From NCBI GenBank assembly GCA_002717515.1, contig PBEC01000008.1:62001-126000 (forward strand): a stretch of DNA of 64,000 nt, in the 5' to 3' direction. Positions 18,736 to 27,006 of this stretch are shown here, piece by piece. This DNA comes from Flavobacteriales bacterium. GTDB lineage: Bacteria > Bacteroidota > Bacteroidia > Flavobacteriales_C > GCA-002722245. Position numbers and translations under genes: made by a program. Numbering within the stretch: the stretch's first letter is position 1; every line of letters starts with the position of its first letter. The notes under the pieces were generated by a model that was given only the letters and a program-made list of their open reading frames with translations, searched no databases and had not been told where the DNA came from.

Positions 18736-19926
18736 ATGATTTTTTCTACTGAAACAAAAAATAGAGCGCTAAAAGATTTAGCCAAACTAATTGACGAAAA
18801 CAAATCGGAAATTATTGCTCAAAATAAAATTGATTTAGATAATGCTAAAAATATCGATCCTACTCTGATTGATCGATTAAAAGTCGACGAAAAAAAGGTA
18901 GACGGAATGGTCTCAGCAGTTGAAGAAATTATCTCCGATGCAGATCCTCAGGGTAAAGTTCTTCATGAATATACACACCCAAACGGTATGCTTGTGCAAA
19001 ATAAGGTAGTCCCTTTTGGGAACATACTTATTATTTATGAATCTCGTCCAGATGTTACTATTGAAGCTGCGATAACTGCCTTTAAAGGAGGAAATAAAAT
19101 TTTGTTAAAAGGAGGAAAAGAATCTAAAAATTCAAACCTTTTTTTAGTCAGTCTCTGGCACAAAGCCTTAGAAAAAAATAATATTCCAAGCGATTTTGTT
19201 ACCTACCTGGATATCAATAGAGAGGAAACACAAAAGCTATTAAAAGAAAATACGCACAAACTAGACCTGATTATCCCTAGAGGAGGAGAAGGTTTAATCA
19301 ACTATATCAGAACAAATACTTCGGTTCCTCTTCTCATTAGCGGACGGGGAAACAACTTCGTATACATCCATGACAAATGTGATTTTGACATGGCTATTGA
19401 CATAGTGCTGAATGGAAAAAGTAGATTGAGTGTTTGTAATGCAATCGATAAAGTTTTAATTCATAAAAGTCTACCTAATTTCTCTGAAAAAGTGGAAACT
19501 TTGGTACAGGAATTAGCCCGATTGAATATGGAAATATTAGCGGATGGGGAGCAAATAGAAGCAATAAATGGAGTTCATAAAATGGAGGAGAATGTTTACT
19601 CTGATGAATTTTTAGCTGCAAAGATTCTTCTTGGAGAAGTAAACAATATAGATGAAGCCATCGATAAAATAAACTTACATTCCGGAGGACATTCAGCGGT
19701 AATTGTAGCATCGAATGATGCAACAGCAGAAGATTTTCAAAACAGAGTTGATTGTGCTGCTGTATATCAAAATGCATCATCACGATTCACAGACGGAGGG
19801 CAACTGGGTTTTGGAGCTGAAATAGCAATATCTACACAAAAGCTTCACTTTAGAGGGCCTGTCGCGACTGGACAATTGGTTACCAATAAATGGTTTATTA
19901 AAGGAAACGGACAAATAAGAGGATAA
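18736..19926 (+). CDS. proA: Glutamate-5-semialdehyde dehydrogenase (gamma-glutamyl phosphate reductase)
   Basis: A 396-aa NADPH-dependent reductase that converts gamma-glutamyl phosphate to glutamate semialdehyde. ALDH-superfamily fold with the motifs IYESRPDVTIEAA, LKGGKESKNSN, LDLIIPRGGEGLI, and the SRLSVCNAIDK segment containing the catalytic Cys. The C-terminus has the NASSRFTDGGQLGFGAEIAISTQ family signature. Its last base overlaps the first base of proB, so the two are translationally coupled. Slightly shorter than the E. coli enzyme (about 417 aa), with no key motif missing. Confidence 0.96.
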   Translation: MIFSTETKNRALKDLAKLIDENKSEIIAQNKIDLDNAKNIDPTLIDRLKVDEKKVDGMVSAVEEIISDADPQGKVLHEYTHPNGMLVQNKVVPFGNILIIYESRPDVTIEAAITAFKGGNKILLKGGKESKNSNLFLVSLWHKALEKNNIPSDFVTYLDINREETQKLLKENTHKLDLIIPRGGEGLINYIRTNTSVPLLISGRGNNFVYIHDKCDFDMAIDIVLNGKSRLSVCNAIDKVLIHKSLPNFSEKVETLVQELARLNMEILADGEQIEAINGVHKMEENVYSDEFLAAKILLGEVNNIDEAIDKINLHSGGHSAVIVASNDATAEDFQNRVDCAAVYQNASSRFTDGGQLGFGAEIAISTQKLHFRGPVATGQLVTNKWFIKGNGQIRG

Positions 19927-20687
19927 TGAAACCGATTATAGTTTTAAAAATAGGCACCTCTACTTTAACTGCTGGAACAGAAAATATTTCTCGAGGAAAA
20001 ATCGAAGATATCTCGAGACAAATCCTTGAGTTAAAAAAAGAATACAGTGTCATTTTAGTGTCTTCAGGTGCAATTGCAACCGCTCGTCAGTTTATTAAAT
20101 TGAATAGCGAGAAAAAAATAATCAAAAATAAATCCGCTCTATCTGCTATTGGCCAGCCTAAATTAATGCAGATATACATTGAAGTTTTTAATGATTTTGG
20201 TTTAAATGCTGCACAATGTCTTCTTACCCATTATGATTTAAAAGGAAATGATTCTCGAGTAAATACAAAAGAAACGATACTAGAGCTTTTAAAACACGAC
20301 TATATCCCAATTGTTAATGAAAATGATACCGTCGCAGTTGAAGAAATAATATTAGGCGATAACGATAAACTTTCAGCCATGGTAGCAGAACTTGTTGGCG
20401 CAAGTAAGCTGGTAATTGCGTCTGATATAGATGGTATCTTTAATGGAAATCCTAACCTTAACCCAAATGCAAAACTAATTGAAGAAGTCAAAAGTATTGA
20501 TGAAATAAAACCGTTCATTCAAGATGTCGACAACGGATTGGGAACAGGCGGAATGCAATCAAAAATTCAGGCTCTTGAAATATGCGAAGGCACAAATATT
20601 GAAGTTCTTATTGTGAATGGAGGAATTCAATTCTTTTTAAGAAAAGCTCTAAATAAGGAAATTAAATTTACTACTTTTAAGTCATAA
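19926..20687 (+). CDS. proB: Glutamate 5-kinase, short form without PUA domain
   Basis: A 253-aa amino-acid kinase that phosphorylates glutamate in the first step of proline synthesis. Motifs present: LKIGTSTLT at the N-terminus, LVSSGAIATARQF, AIGQPKLMQIY, VNENDTVAVEE, GDNDKLSAMVAELVGA, ASDIDGIF and DNGLGTGGMQSKIQA. The E. coli enzyme (about 367 aa) has an extra C-terminal PUA domain; here the protein ends after the kinase domain. Feedback inhibition by proline resides in the kinase domain, so it may be kept. The 3' end overlaps the convergent gene at 20682 by 6 bp. Confidence 0.95.
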   Translation: MKPIIVLKIGTSTLTAGTENISRGKIEDISRQILELKKEYSVILVSSGAIATARQFIKLNSEKKIIKNKSALSAIGQPKLMQIYIEVFNDFGLNAAQCLLTHYDLKGNDSRVNTKETILELLKHDYIPIVNENDTVAVEEIILGDNDKLSAMVAELVGASKLVIASDIDGIFNGNPNLNPNAKLIEEVKSIDEIKPFIQDVDNGLGTGGMQSKIQALEICEGTNIEVLIVNGGIQFFLRKALNKEIKFTTFKS

Positions 20688-21086
20688 GGTTTGTGATTTA
20701 CCCAATTTAGCGTCCTCCTTCAAAATTTCACCCATTTGAGTTTTACAGAAAAGATATTTAATTTTTTCACCAGTATTTAAAGCTTCTATTAGTTCCCCCA
20801 GAATCTTTATCCCTTCTTTTGTGGCATTAAATGAAGCATCATTTAAATCCAGGTTACCTAATTTTACTTGAAAAAATATATCTGACAAAACTTTAGCCAT
20901 TGATTCAATTGCACCGAAATTCAGAGCTAAAGCTTGTGCATGCAGGAGATGAAGTTTTAAAAATAAAACATGATAAAAATAACTTTCACCCTTACTTTGT
21001 TCAAGATTATTAAAAATATCTTGAATTTCAATTTGGCTTTTTTTTGACTCAGTATAAAAAAGCTTTAAATGAAGACTTTTTTCCAT
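20682..21086 (-). CDS. Small helical protein with degenerate HPt-like region
   Basis: A 134-aa soluble, helix-rich protein that I cannot assign with confidence. The middle (about residues 40-100: LHLLHAQALALNFGAIESMAK..., then LGNLDLNDASFN and GIKILGELIEAL) follows the spacing and hydrophobic pattern of a CheA/HPt four-helix bundle. In HPt domains the phosphoacceptor His lies ten residues before a conserved Gly; here that place is Leu and the nearest His is nine before, so phosphotransfer is doubtful. It is 8 bp upstream-to-downstream of the repeat-tailed barrel gene on the same strand and probably shares its transcript. It could equally be an unrelated helical bundle. Confidence 0.55.
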   Translation of the reverse strand: MEKSLHLKLFYTESKKSQIEIQDIFNNLEQSKGESYFYHVLFLKLHLLHAQALALNFGAIESMAKVLSDIFFQVKLGNLDLNDASFNATKEGIKILGELIEALNTGEKIKYLFCKTQMGEILKEDAKLGKSQTL

Positions 21087-21094
21087 ACTGAATA

Positions 21095-23122
21095 TTAAAG
21101 ACCTCCGCCCATAGGAGACAGTTTCAAAGAGTCAATAATTCCAACGCTATCTATAGTCATTACAGGAACAGAATCTTTAAAAAGCTCAATATCATTCAAC
21201 TTAGATTTGTAAACACTATCTTTTTCAACAATTTCAGAATGTGGTATTTCCTCGAGGGTTCCATCTTGAGAACTCTGAGTTTTTTCATTCTCAATTACTT
21301 TAATTTCTTTCAATTCAGATTTCTCTTGCTTTGTTTCAGACTTTAATTCCTTCTCCTTTTCATTGATGGACTTGGCTTCCTTTTTTATTTCTTTCGCATC
21401 TGATTTTTCTTGCTTTTTTTCAGACTTTAATTCCTTCTCATTTTCGTTGATGGACTTGGTTTCCTTTTTTATCTCTTTCGCATCTGATTTCTCTTGCTTT
21501 ATTTCAGACTTTAATTCCTTCTCCTTTTCGTTGATGGACTTGGCTTCCTTTTTTATCTCTTTCGCATCTGATTTCTCTTGCTTTATTTCAGACTTTAATT
21601 CCTTCTCCTTTTTACTTTCAGCCTTCTCCTTTTTGTCCTCAGCCTTCTCCTTTTTGTCCTCAGCCTTCTCCTTTTTCCTTTCAGCCTTCTCCTTTTTGTC
21701 CTCAGCCTTCTCCTTTTTGTCCTCAGCCTTCTCCTTTTTCCTTTCAGCCTTCTTTTTCTTTTCTTTAGCTCGTTTTAACTTTTTATCGTCGTTATTTTTG
21801 AACGCAAAGTTTAGTCCAAAGCTTCCTGATAAATTCCTGGTGTAGTCAATTTGTGTTAAACCAAAAACATTATCCATCATTGCATACAGTTGCACTGCAC
21901 CTAAGTGAAGTACGAAACCTGCACCAATATTATCATAAGTTTTATTCGTTCCACTATATGTCAACTTAGCTGAAAACCATTTTTTTAAATTCACCCCTCC
22001 AGAAAACATATACATAGGATAGAGTTTGTTGTTAAACACCCTTCCATATAACATACCTTGAAAATTAAAATAATCTGTTAAGGAGTAAGATGCACCTGCA
22101 TATATTTTTGTTTTTAACCCTGTTGAATAACCGATTTGAGAACGTTGCAGATTAAATGTTTCTGCGATAGTATCGACAATGTTATCAAAAGAATTAGACT
22201 CATCGTTAGATGAATTATCATCTGTATTAAACAAATCGTCCATTGGCATTCCTTCAAATTTAAACGAAGCACCTTCATTATATAATGTTTCTCCATATTC
22301 CGACCATCTTATATAACCTAAGTCTATTACACTTGCAAAAAGTTGTAAATTTTCGGAAAACTGATAATTGGCACCAAAATCAATACCCAAACCAAGATTA
22401 TTAATATTAAAAGCAGGAGGATTTCCCATTTGCTCTGCAATTAAAGAATCTGCAAAAAAGGTTCCATATCCATTAATAGCGAAATTTGAAGTAGCGGTTA
22501 GTGAATAATCGTTAGGATCTGTATATAGGCTAATTCCATCAAAATTTCCACTTGCATTGGCCAACCCTGAAAGCAGTTTTAATCGACCACCAACACTAAT
22601 TTTCTCATTAATCTCTCGTGTATATCCTATTCCTGTTTCCACATACGCTGAAAAATCAAATGAAAACCCATCCAGCGAAATTGTCTTACCTATGTGAGCT
22701 GCATTTCCATTAATCAAAAAATCAAAAACACTTTTACTATATCCTAAATTAAAATCAGTTTTTGGAGTTAAATTAAATGACACAAAGTTCTTACCAAATT
22801 TTACTCCAAGAGCAATTGCATCCAGAGCTGTACCAAAATTTAGTAGATTTTTGTTTTGAATAGAAGACAATAAATTATTTGGGCTTACATTACCATCTTG
22901 AAACAAATCATTAAAAGTAAAACCACTATTTGAGGCGGTTATTCCATAACCAGATAAGGCAGGTATGGCAAAATAACCATTGTACTCAGGAAGTATACCA
23001 GGATTCGTATATTTAGCCTGAGGAAGATTGTTGTATAGGGTTTGTTGATGAGCATACTGAGCTCCCGCAAAATTAAACGACAACAAAACAACAGTTGCAA
23101 TTGTATATATCTTTTTCATCAT
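21095..23122 (-). CDS. DUF5723-like outer-membrane barrel protein with long Lys/Glu tandem-repeat tail
   Basis: 675 residues. A signal peptide (cleavage near FAGAQ) and a barrel-like region (about 25-440) with an N-terminal NNLPQAKYTNPGILP motif resemble the Bacteroidota DUF5723 family. From about residue 452 the protein turns into a highly charged coiled coil: about eight heptads of the type KKEKAED, then about 3.7 copies of a 28-residue unit (ELKSEIKQEKSDAKEIKKEA...). A non-repetitive tail of about 65 residues closes the protein. The tail would lie in the periplasm or outside if the N-terminal part is a barrel; this topology is inferred. The gene directly follows a 709-aa lipoprotein gene (1 bp gap), suggesting a partnership. 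Confidence 0.75.
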   Translation of the reverse strand: MMKKIYTIATVVLLSFNFAGAQYAHQQTLYNNLPQAKYTNPGILPEYNGYFAIPALSGYGITASNSGFTFNDLFQDGNVSPNNLLSSIQNKNLLNFGTALDAIALGVKFGKNFVSFNLTPKTDFNLGYSKSVFDFLINGNAAHIGKTISLDGFSFDFSAYVETGIGYTREINEKISVGGRLKLLSGLANASGNFDGISLYTDPNDYSLTATSNFAINGYGTFFADSLIAEQMGNPPAFNINNLGLGIDFGANYQFSENLQLFASVIDLGYIRWSEYGETLYNEGASFKFEGMPMDDLFNTDDNSSNDESNSFDNIVDTIAETFNLQRSQIGYSTGLKTKIYAGASYSLTDYFNFQGMLYGRVFNNKLYPMYMFSGGVNLKKWFSAKLTYSGTNKTYDNIGAGFVLHLGAVQLYAMMDNVFGLTQIDYTRNLSGSFGLNFAFKNNDDKKLKRAKEKKKKAERKKEKAEDKKEKAEDKKEKAERKKEKAEDKKEKAEDKKEKAESKKEKELKSEIKQEKSDAKEIKKEAKSINEKEKELKSEIKQEKSDAKEIKKETKSINENEKELKSEKKQEKSDAKEIKKEAKSINEKEKELKSETKQEKSELKEIKVIENEKTQSSQDGTLEEIPHSEIVEKDSVYKSKLNDIELFKDSVPVMTIDSVGIIDSLKLSPMGGGL
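21299..21612 (-). repeat. 84-bp tandem repeat, about 3.7 copies, inside the barrel gene
   Basis: The 10-mer ctttaattcc (plus strand) recurs at 21341, 21425, 21509 and 21593, exactly 84 bp apart, and the intervening sequence is nearly identical between copies. The unit encodes 28 residues, four coiled-coil heptads, so changes in copy number would keep the frame. Copies differ at a few bases, the first copy (on the right of the coding strand end) being the most diverged. Confidence 0.95.
21601..21768 (-). repeat. 21-bp tandem repeat, 7 full copies plus one diverged
   Basis: Units beginning ccttctccttttt repeat every 21 bp from 21601 to 21747, with a diverged eighth copy to 21768. Endings alternate as gtcctcag, gtcctcag, cctttcag, giving a higher-order 63-bp period (two copies). 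The unit encodes one heptad (KKEKAED or KKEKAER). It abuts the 84-bp array, which is four of these lengths, suggesting that both arose by slippage or unequal recombination from one ancestral heptad. Confidence 0.95.
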
Positions 23123-23123
23123 T

Positions 23124-25253
23124 TTAATCTTGATTATCGCTAGGATTAGACAATTCTATTTCTTCTTCTATGAATACCTTGGCTTTAACACCTACTTTTA
23201 TTTCCATAGTGTAATCAGAATAAATATTAACATTAGCACCCGAATTAGCAGTGTTTAAAATCGCGGAAATAATTATATTATTACCCGGAACCTTTAACAA
23301 ATTAACATCGTCTTCATCCGCAATTAAATCAGCCTGTCTAACACCGTTAAAAATGACATCACCAGTAGATGAATTAACTGTGGCTGCTTCAATTAAAACG
23401 TCACTGCTGTCAGAAGTCTCCAATGAATCCAAAACAAGATAGTTTTCATCAGTAATGTAAATCTTCACAGAGGCCTGCAAAGGAAATCCATTATCAATAT
23501 TAGTTCTCATTGATGCGTGTTTAACATATTCAAAACCATTAGAAAGTGAGGAATCAATCTCAATGGTATCCTGTATGGTAAAATCATCTACTGTAGCATA
23601 AAGCGGAATGGATAAATCAAGGGTAATATTCAATTTACTGGTATCAAGCGCATAATTATATTTACCATCATTCAAAGTATCCGGGTTTATAGCACCCGCA
23701 AACCCAGTAGTAACGACGTTTGGCCAAATGTTAATCAAATCAGCTATATTAGTCGTGTTTCCAAGTATCAGTTCACTCGTTACAGGAACATCCGGGGAAG
23801 CAATATTCCCACTTAATATATCAAAAGGAATCACTGCCGATGCATCCAAAGAATCCATCTGATCATCTCTTTTCATAATTAAATCTAAACTTGATATTCC
23901 CATTGGTATACCAAAAGTGTTATGAAAACCAATTGTGACAGTGGGAGTTGCAAAATTTATTTTTTCAAATATCTGAGCTTCTCCCAAATCAAAATCAAAT
24001 GTTTCAGGATCTAGATTCAAAGACTGACTTCCGAAATAACCATCTATAAAAAGAGGCTGAATATTACTCATTGTAATATCAGCAGTAACTGAATTCGAAG
24101 TATCAAAGCTTACGGGGGTTCCTGAGCTTTCGAGGTTGCCTCTAATTATTGCCTCAAGAGCATTAACAGATTGACCTTCCTTACTCAAATCAAAAGAATA
24201 CCCAGACAAATCAAATGTTTTATTTACAATTGTTGGACCTCCTCCAATGAATATAGAATCAAGAAACGGAACTCCTCCAGATTTTGCATAGGGTAACTCA
24301 ATATATAATTTAGCAGCTTCTTCAATTTCATAATCTACCTGAAAAACTAAATTACCCGATTTTAATTCTAATGTTTCCAACTCTTCTCCTGAAGCTAAAT
24401 TCATAGAAAAGTCAATAGTATCGTTTAAAACCTCTTGATTGGGAAAGACTGCAGACCCTGAAACAACAACAAAATTAGTACCATTGATTGTCGCTACAAT
24501 TTCGTCGAAAAGACTGACACAAACTGGCTGACCACTTGTACCCGCTGAAGAAACACTAACAAACTCACCTACCATATTAGACTCTACTGTTTTACCTGCT
24601 AAATCAATAACATCGGTCAAGGAGTCTCCGGGTAGTATTTCATTATAATTCAATATACCAATAATGGAATTGTCGGATTGATTTTTTAGTCGAAGTTGAA
24701 CATTATTAATAGGCGTGGGCCAACCATTTTTCAATTCTACCTCCAATTCACCACTCGAAAAAGTAGCCGATACAAAAGGAGCTCCTGAAATTGGTAAAGT
24801 GACATCAGGAACATCTATGCTTGGAACAAAAGGAAAAGCATTTGCACATGAATCAACTCCCGTGAGACCATTTACCAGAGTGGAAAGAACAGGATCATTG
24901 TCGGTAACCGATTGCAAGGAAATTGAAGTTTGAAATTGTGGTATATCCTCAATGGATAAAGGATCAAGTTGAAATTCAAAATTAAAGTTAACGTCGTCGA
25001 TATTAATAAACTCGGATAATTCAACGGAATAAACTTGGTCAGAGTATCGATATTCCAAAAGTTTATCACTGTTTTCTGTTAAAAGAGTTGAATCAAGGGC
25101 CGTCAAAATTTGACCAGCTTCTATCGTGGTTTTAAATAGAGGAGCAGCAATTTCAGGAGAATATTGAACTTTTATTGGGTTTAAATCGTAGTCATCTTTT
25201 ACACAAGAAGAAAGGATAACCATCAAAAAAACAGCAGTTTTCAGTTTTTTCAT
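23124..25253 (-). CDS. Large predicted lipoprotein, partner of the repeat-tailed barrel protein
   Basis: 709 residues with a lipoprotein signal (MKKLKTAVFLMVILSSC, Cys17). The mature protein is rich in beta-strands, Ser, Asp and Asn and has several repeating immunoglobulin-like segments of the form 'SGELEVELKNGWPTPINNVQLRL' and 'NLESSGTPVSFDTS', without a recognisable catalytic motif. I do not recognise a named family. It ends 1 bp before the barrel gene starts. I infer an outer-membrane-anchored beta-rich protein working with that barrel, possibly on the cell surface. The upstream 143 bp before purC contain no gene. Confidence 0.7.
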   Translation of the reverse strand: MKKLKTAVFLMVILSSCVKDDYDLNPIKVQYSPEIAAPLFKTTIEAGQILTALDSTLLTENSDKLLEYRYSDQVYSVELSEFINIDDVNFNFEFQLDPLSIEDIPQFQTSISLQSVTDNDPVLSTLVNGLTGVDSCANAFPFVPSIDVPDVTLPISGAPFVSATFSSGELEVELKNGWPTPINNVQLRLKNQSDNSIIGILNYNEILPGDSLTDVIDLAGKTVESNMVGEFVSVSSAGTSGQPVCVSLFDEIVATINGTNFVVVSGSAVFPNQEVLNDTIDFSMNLASGEELETLELKSGNLVFQVDYEIEEAAKLYIELPYAKSGGVPFLDSIFIGGGPTIVNKTFDLSGYSFDLSKEGQSVNALEAIIRGNLESSGTPVSFDTSNSVTADITMSNIQPLFIDGYFGSQSLNLDPETFDFDLGEAQIFEKINFATPTVTIGFHNTFGIPMGISSLDLIMKRDDQMDSLDASAVIPFDILSGNIASPDVPVTSELILGNTTNIADLINIWPNVVTTGFAGAINPDTLNDGKYNYALDTSKLNITLDLSIPLYATVDDFTIQDTIEIDSSLSNGFEYVKHASMRTNIDNGFPLQASVKIYITDENYLVLDSLETSDSSDVLIEAATVNSSTGDVIFNGVRQADLIADEDDVNLLKVPGNNIIISAILNTANSGANVNIYSDYTMEIKVGVKAKVFIEEEIELSNPSDNQD

Positions 25254-25396
25254 TTGTACTTTTTTATTAAATCCTTGTACACAAAGAAAACTTGTTTTTT
25301 TGGATAAATCTAAATTTCAGTCACGAAATTTGACCCTTAAATCTATTTAATTTAATTGTACCTTAAATATCCTATATTTAGCTAAACTAGATTTTT

Positions 25397-26344
25397 CTAA
25401 ATTGAACTTAAGAAGCTTTCTACATTGGACTTAACCCGTTCAGATATGTTAGAAACATCAGCCTTCTGGAAAGAATCGCCAATGATTTTTTCATAAAGCT
25501 CAATATACCTGTCACTAACAGACTGAACATACTCTGGTGTCATTTCTGGAATCAATTGACCTTCTTTGCCTTGAAAACCTTTTTCGATCAGCCACTGACG
25601 AACAAACTCCTTTGACAATTGCTTTTGGTCTTGACCATTGGCCAGCCTTTCAGCATATTCATCGGCATAAAAGTATCGAGATGAATCGGGAGTATGAATC
25701 TCGTCAATTAGTATTATTTTTCCATTTTTATCTTTACCAAACTCATATTTCGTATCGACTAAAATCAACCCTTTCTCTGCAGCAAGTTCAGTACCTCGAT
25801 GAAAAAGTTCACGAGTATATTTTTCAAGTTGAAGATAATCCGTTTCAGAAACAATTCCTTTTGAGATTATTTCCTCTCTTGAAATATCCTCATCGTGTCC
25901 TTCATCTGCCTTAGTAGTAGGTGTAATTATTGGTTTTGGAAACTTTTCATTATTTTTCAATCCTTCTGGTAAACTCACTCCACATAACGTTCTTGAACCG
26001 GATTTATATACTCGGGCAGCATGACCTGTTAAGTATCCTCTGATGACCATCTCTACTTTAAAAGGTTCAGCTTTTTTTCCTATGGAAACCACGGGGTCTG
26101 GAGAATCAATTAGCCAATTGGGAACAATATCTTCGGTGGCCTTCAAAAACTTGTAGGCAATTTGATTTAAAACCTGCCCTTTAAAGGGTATTCCCTTTGG
26201 AAGAACAACATCAAAAGCGGATATTCTATCGGAAGCAACCATAACCAATAAATCATCATTTATTCCATAAACCTCTCTTACTTTTCCCTTGTAATAAGAA
26301 GTTTGATTTTTAAATCTAAATTCAGCGTTTGTTAAAGTGTTCAT
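25397..26344 (-). CDS. purC: Phosphoribosylaminoimidazole-succinocarboxamide synthase (SAICAR synthase)
   Basis: A 315-aa ATP-dependent ligase that joins aspartate to CAIR in purine biosynthesis. Signature motifs are [11 protein letters not shown] at the N-terminus, [27 protein letters not shown], the VRGYLTG-type [10 protein letters not shown], and [11 protein letters not shown] with [11 protein letters not shown] near the C-terminus. The long form (about 300 aa) with the extended C-terminal part is the one expected here. It is transcribed alone: about 145 bp upstream is non-coding before the divergent phosphoribosyltransferase, and the lipoprotein gene follows after 143 bp. Confidence 0.97.
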   Translation of the reverse strand: MNTLTNAEFRFKNQTSYYKGKVREVYGINDDLLVMVASDRISAFDVVLPKGIPFKGQVLNQIAYKFLKATEDIVPNWLIDSPDPVVSIGKKAEPFKVEMVIRGYLTGHAARVYKSGSRTLCGVSLPEGLKNNEKFPKPIITPTTKADEGHDEDISREEIISKGIVSETDYLQLEKYTRELFHRGTELAAEKGLILVDTKYEFGKDKNGKIILIDEIHTPDSSRYFYADEYAERLANGQDQKQLSKEFVRQWLIEKGFQGKEGQLIPEMTPEYVQSVSDRYIELYEKIIGDSFQKADVSNISERVKSNVESFLSSI

Positions 26345-26499
26345 TCCAAAATTGTTTTCTCAAAAATAAGAAGTTTGAGAACATAATTAAGACGTTTTTT
26401 AAAGCTTTTACAAATTATTTTATTTTAATTCTTTTTTGATAGAATTATTAATCAATGGTTGTTTTGTTAAAGAATTAAATAAACAATACTTTAGTGGCT

Positions 26500-27006
26500 A
26501 TGAGTACAAAAACTATCTTATTAAGTAAGGAACAAATTCAAGCTAAAATCAACCGAATCGTTCATCAAATTCATGAATTATGCTTTGCTGAAAAAGAAAT
26601 TATTATCTGTGGAATAGTTCCAGGCAATGGGAACACTATTGCTCAGAGAGTTGCTGACCAGCTTGAATCAATTTCTTCAATAAAAATTAATCGAACTGAA
26701 ATTGAGATAAATAAAAATAATCCATTGGCTGATAAATTAAAATGTCCTTTACGATCAGAAGACTATGCAAACAAAACAGTTGTTATTGTAGATGATGTTA
26801 GCAACAGTGGTAAAACTTTAATGTATGCTGCCAAATACTTTTTAGAATCACCAATCAAAGCAATAAGACCACTCGTTTTAGTTGATAGAAACCATAGTGT
26901 TTACCCAATTAAACCATCATTTGTAGGCTTAACTGTTTCAACAACTCTTCAAGACCATATTCATGTGGAGATGAATGCAAATAAAGAAGCTGTTTATTTA
27001 ATTTAG
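26500..27006 (+). CDS. PyrR-like phosphoribosyltransferase
   Basis: About 168 residues with the type I phosphoribosyltransferase fold. The PRPP-binding loop VVIVDDVSNSGKT is at about residues 91-103, and the C-terminal segment LVDRNHSVYPIKPSFVG, followed by STTLQDHIHVEM, matches PyrR, the uracil phosphoribosyltransferase and pyr attenuation regulator. No pyrimidine gene is adjacent, so a regulatory role is unproven; it may simply salvage a base. An in-frame GTG lies six bases upstream of the ATG used here; both starts are possible. It is divergent from purC and overlaps the convergent gene at 27003 by 4 bp. Confidence 0.85.
   Translation: MSTKTILLSKEQIQAKINRIVHQIHELCFAEKEIIICGIVPGNGNTIAQRVADQLESISSIKINRTEIEINKNNPLADKLKCPLRSEDYANKTVVIVDDVSNSGKTLMYAAKYFLESPIKAIRPLVLVDRNHSVYPIKPSFVGLTVSTTLQDHIHVEMNANKEAVYLI

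Noticed and set aside
21299..21768. The tandem repeats as a CRISPR array
   Set aside because: Units are directly adjacent without unique spacers, are in frame with a protein, and there are no cas genes.
21363..21845. A 160-codon plus-strand frame with repeated Phe/Ser-rich segments
   Set aside because: It is the exact antisense of the repeat region of the barrel gene; the repeats produce the open frame. No start signal or plausible protein character.
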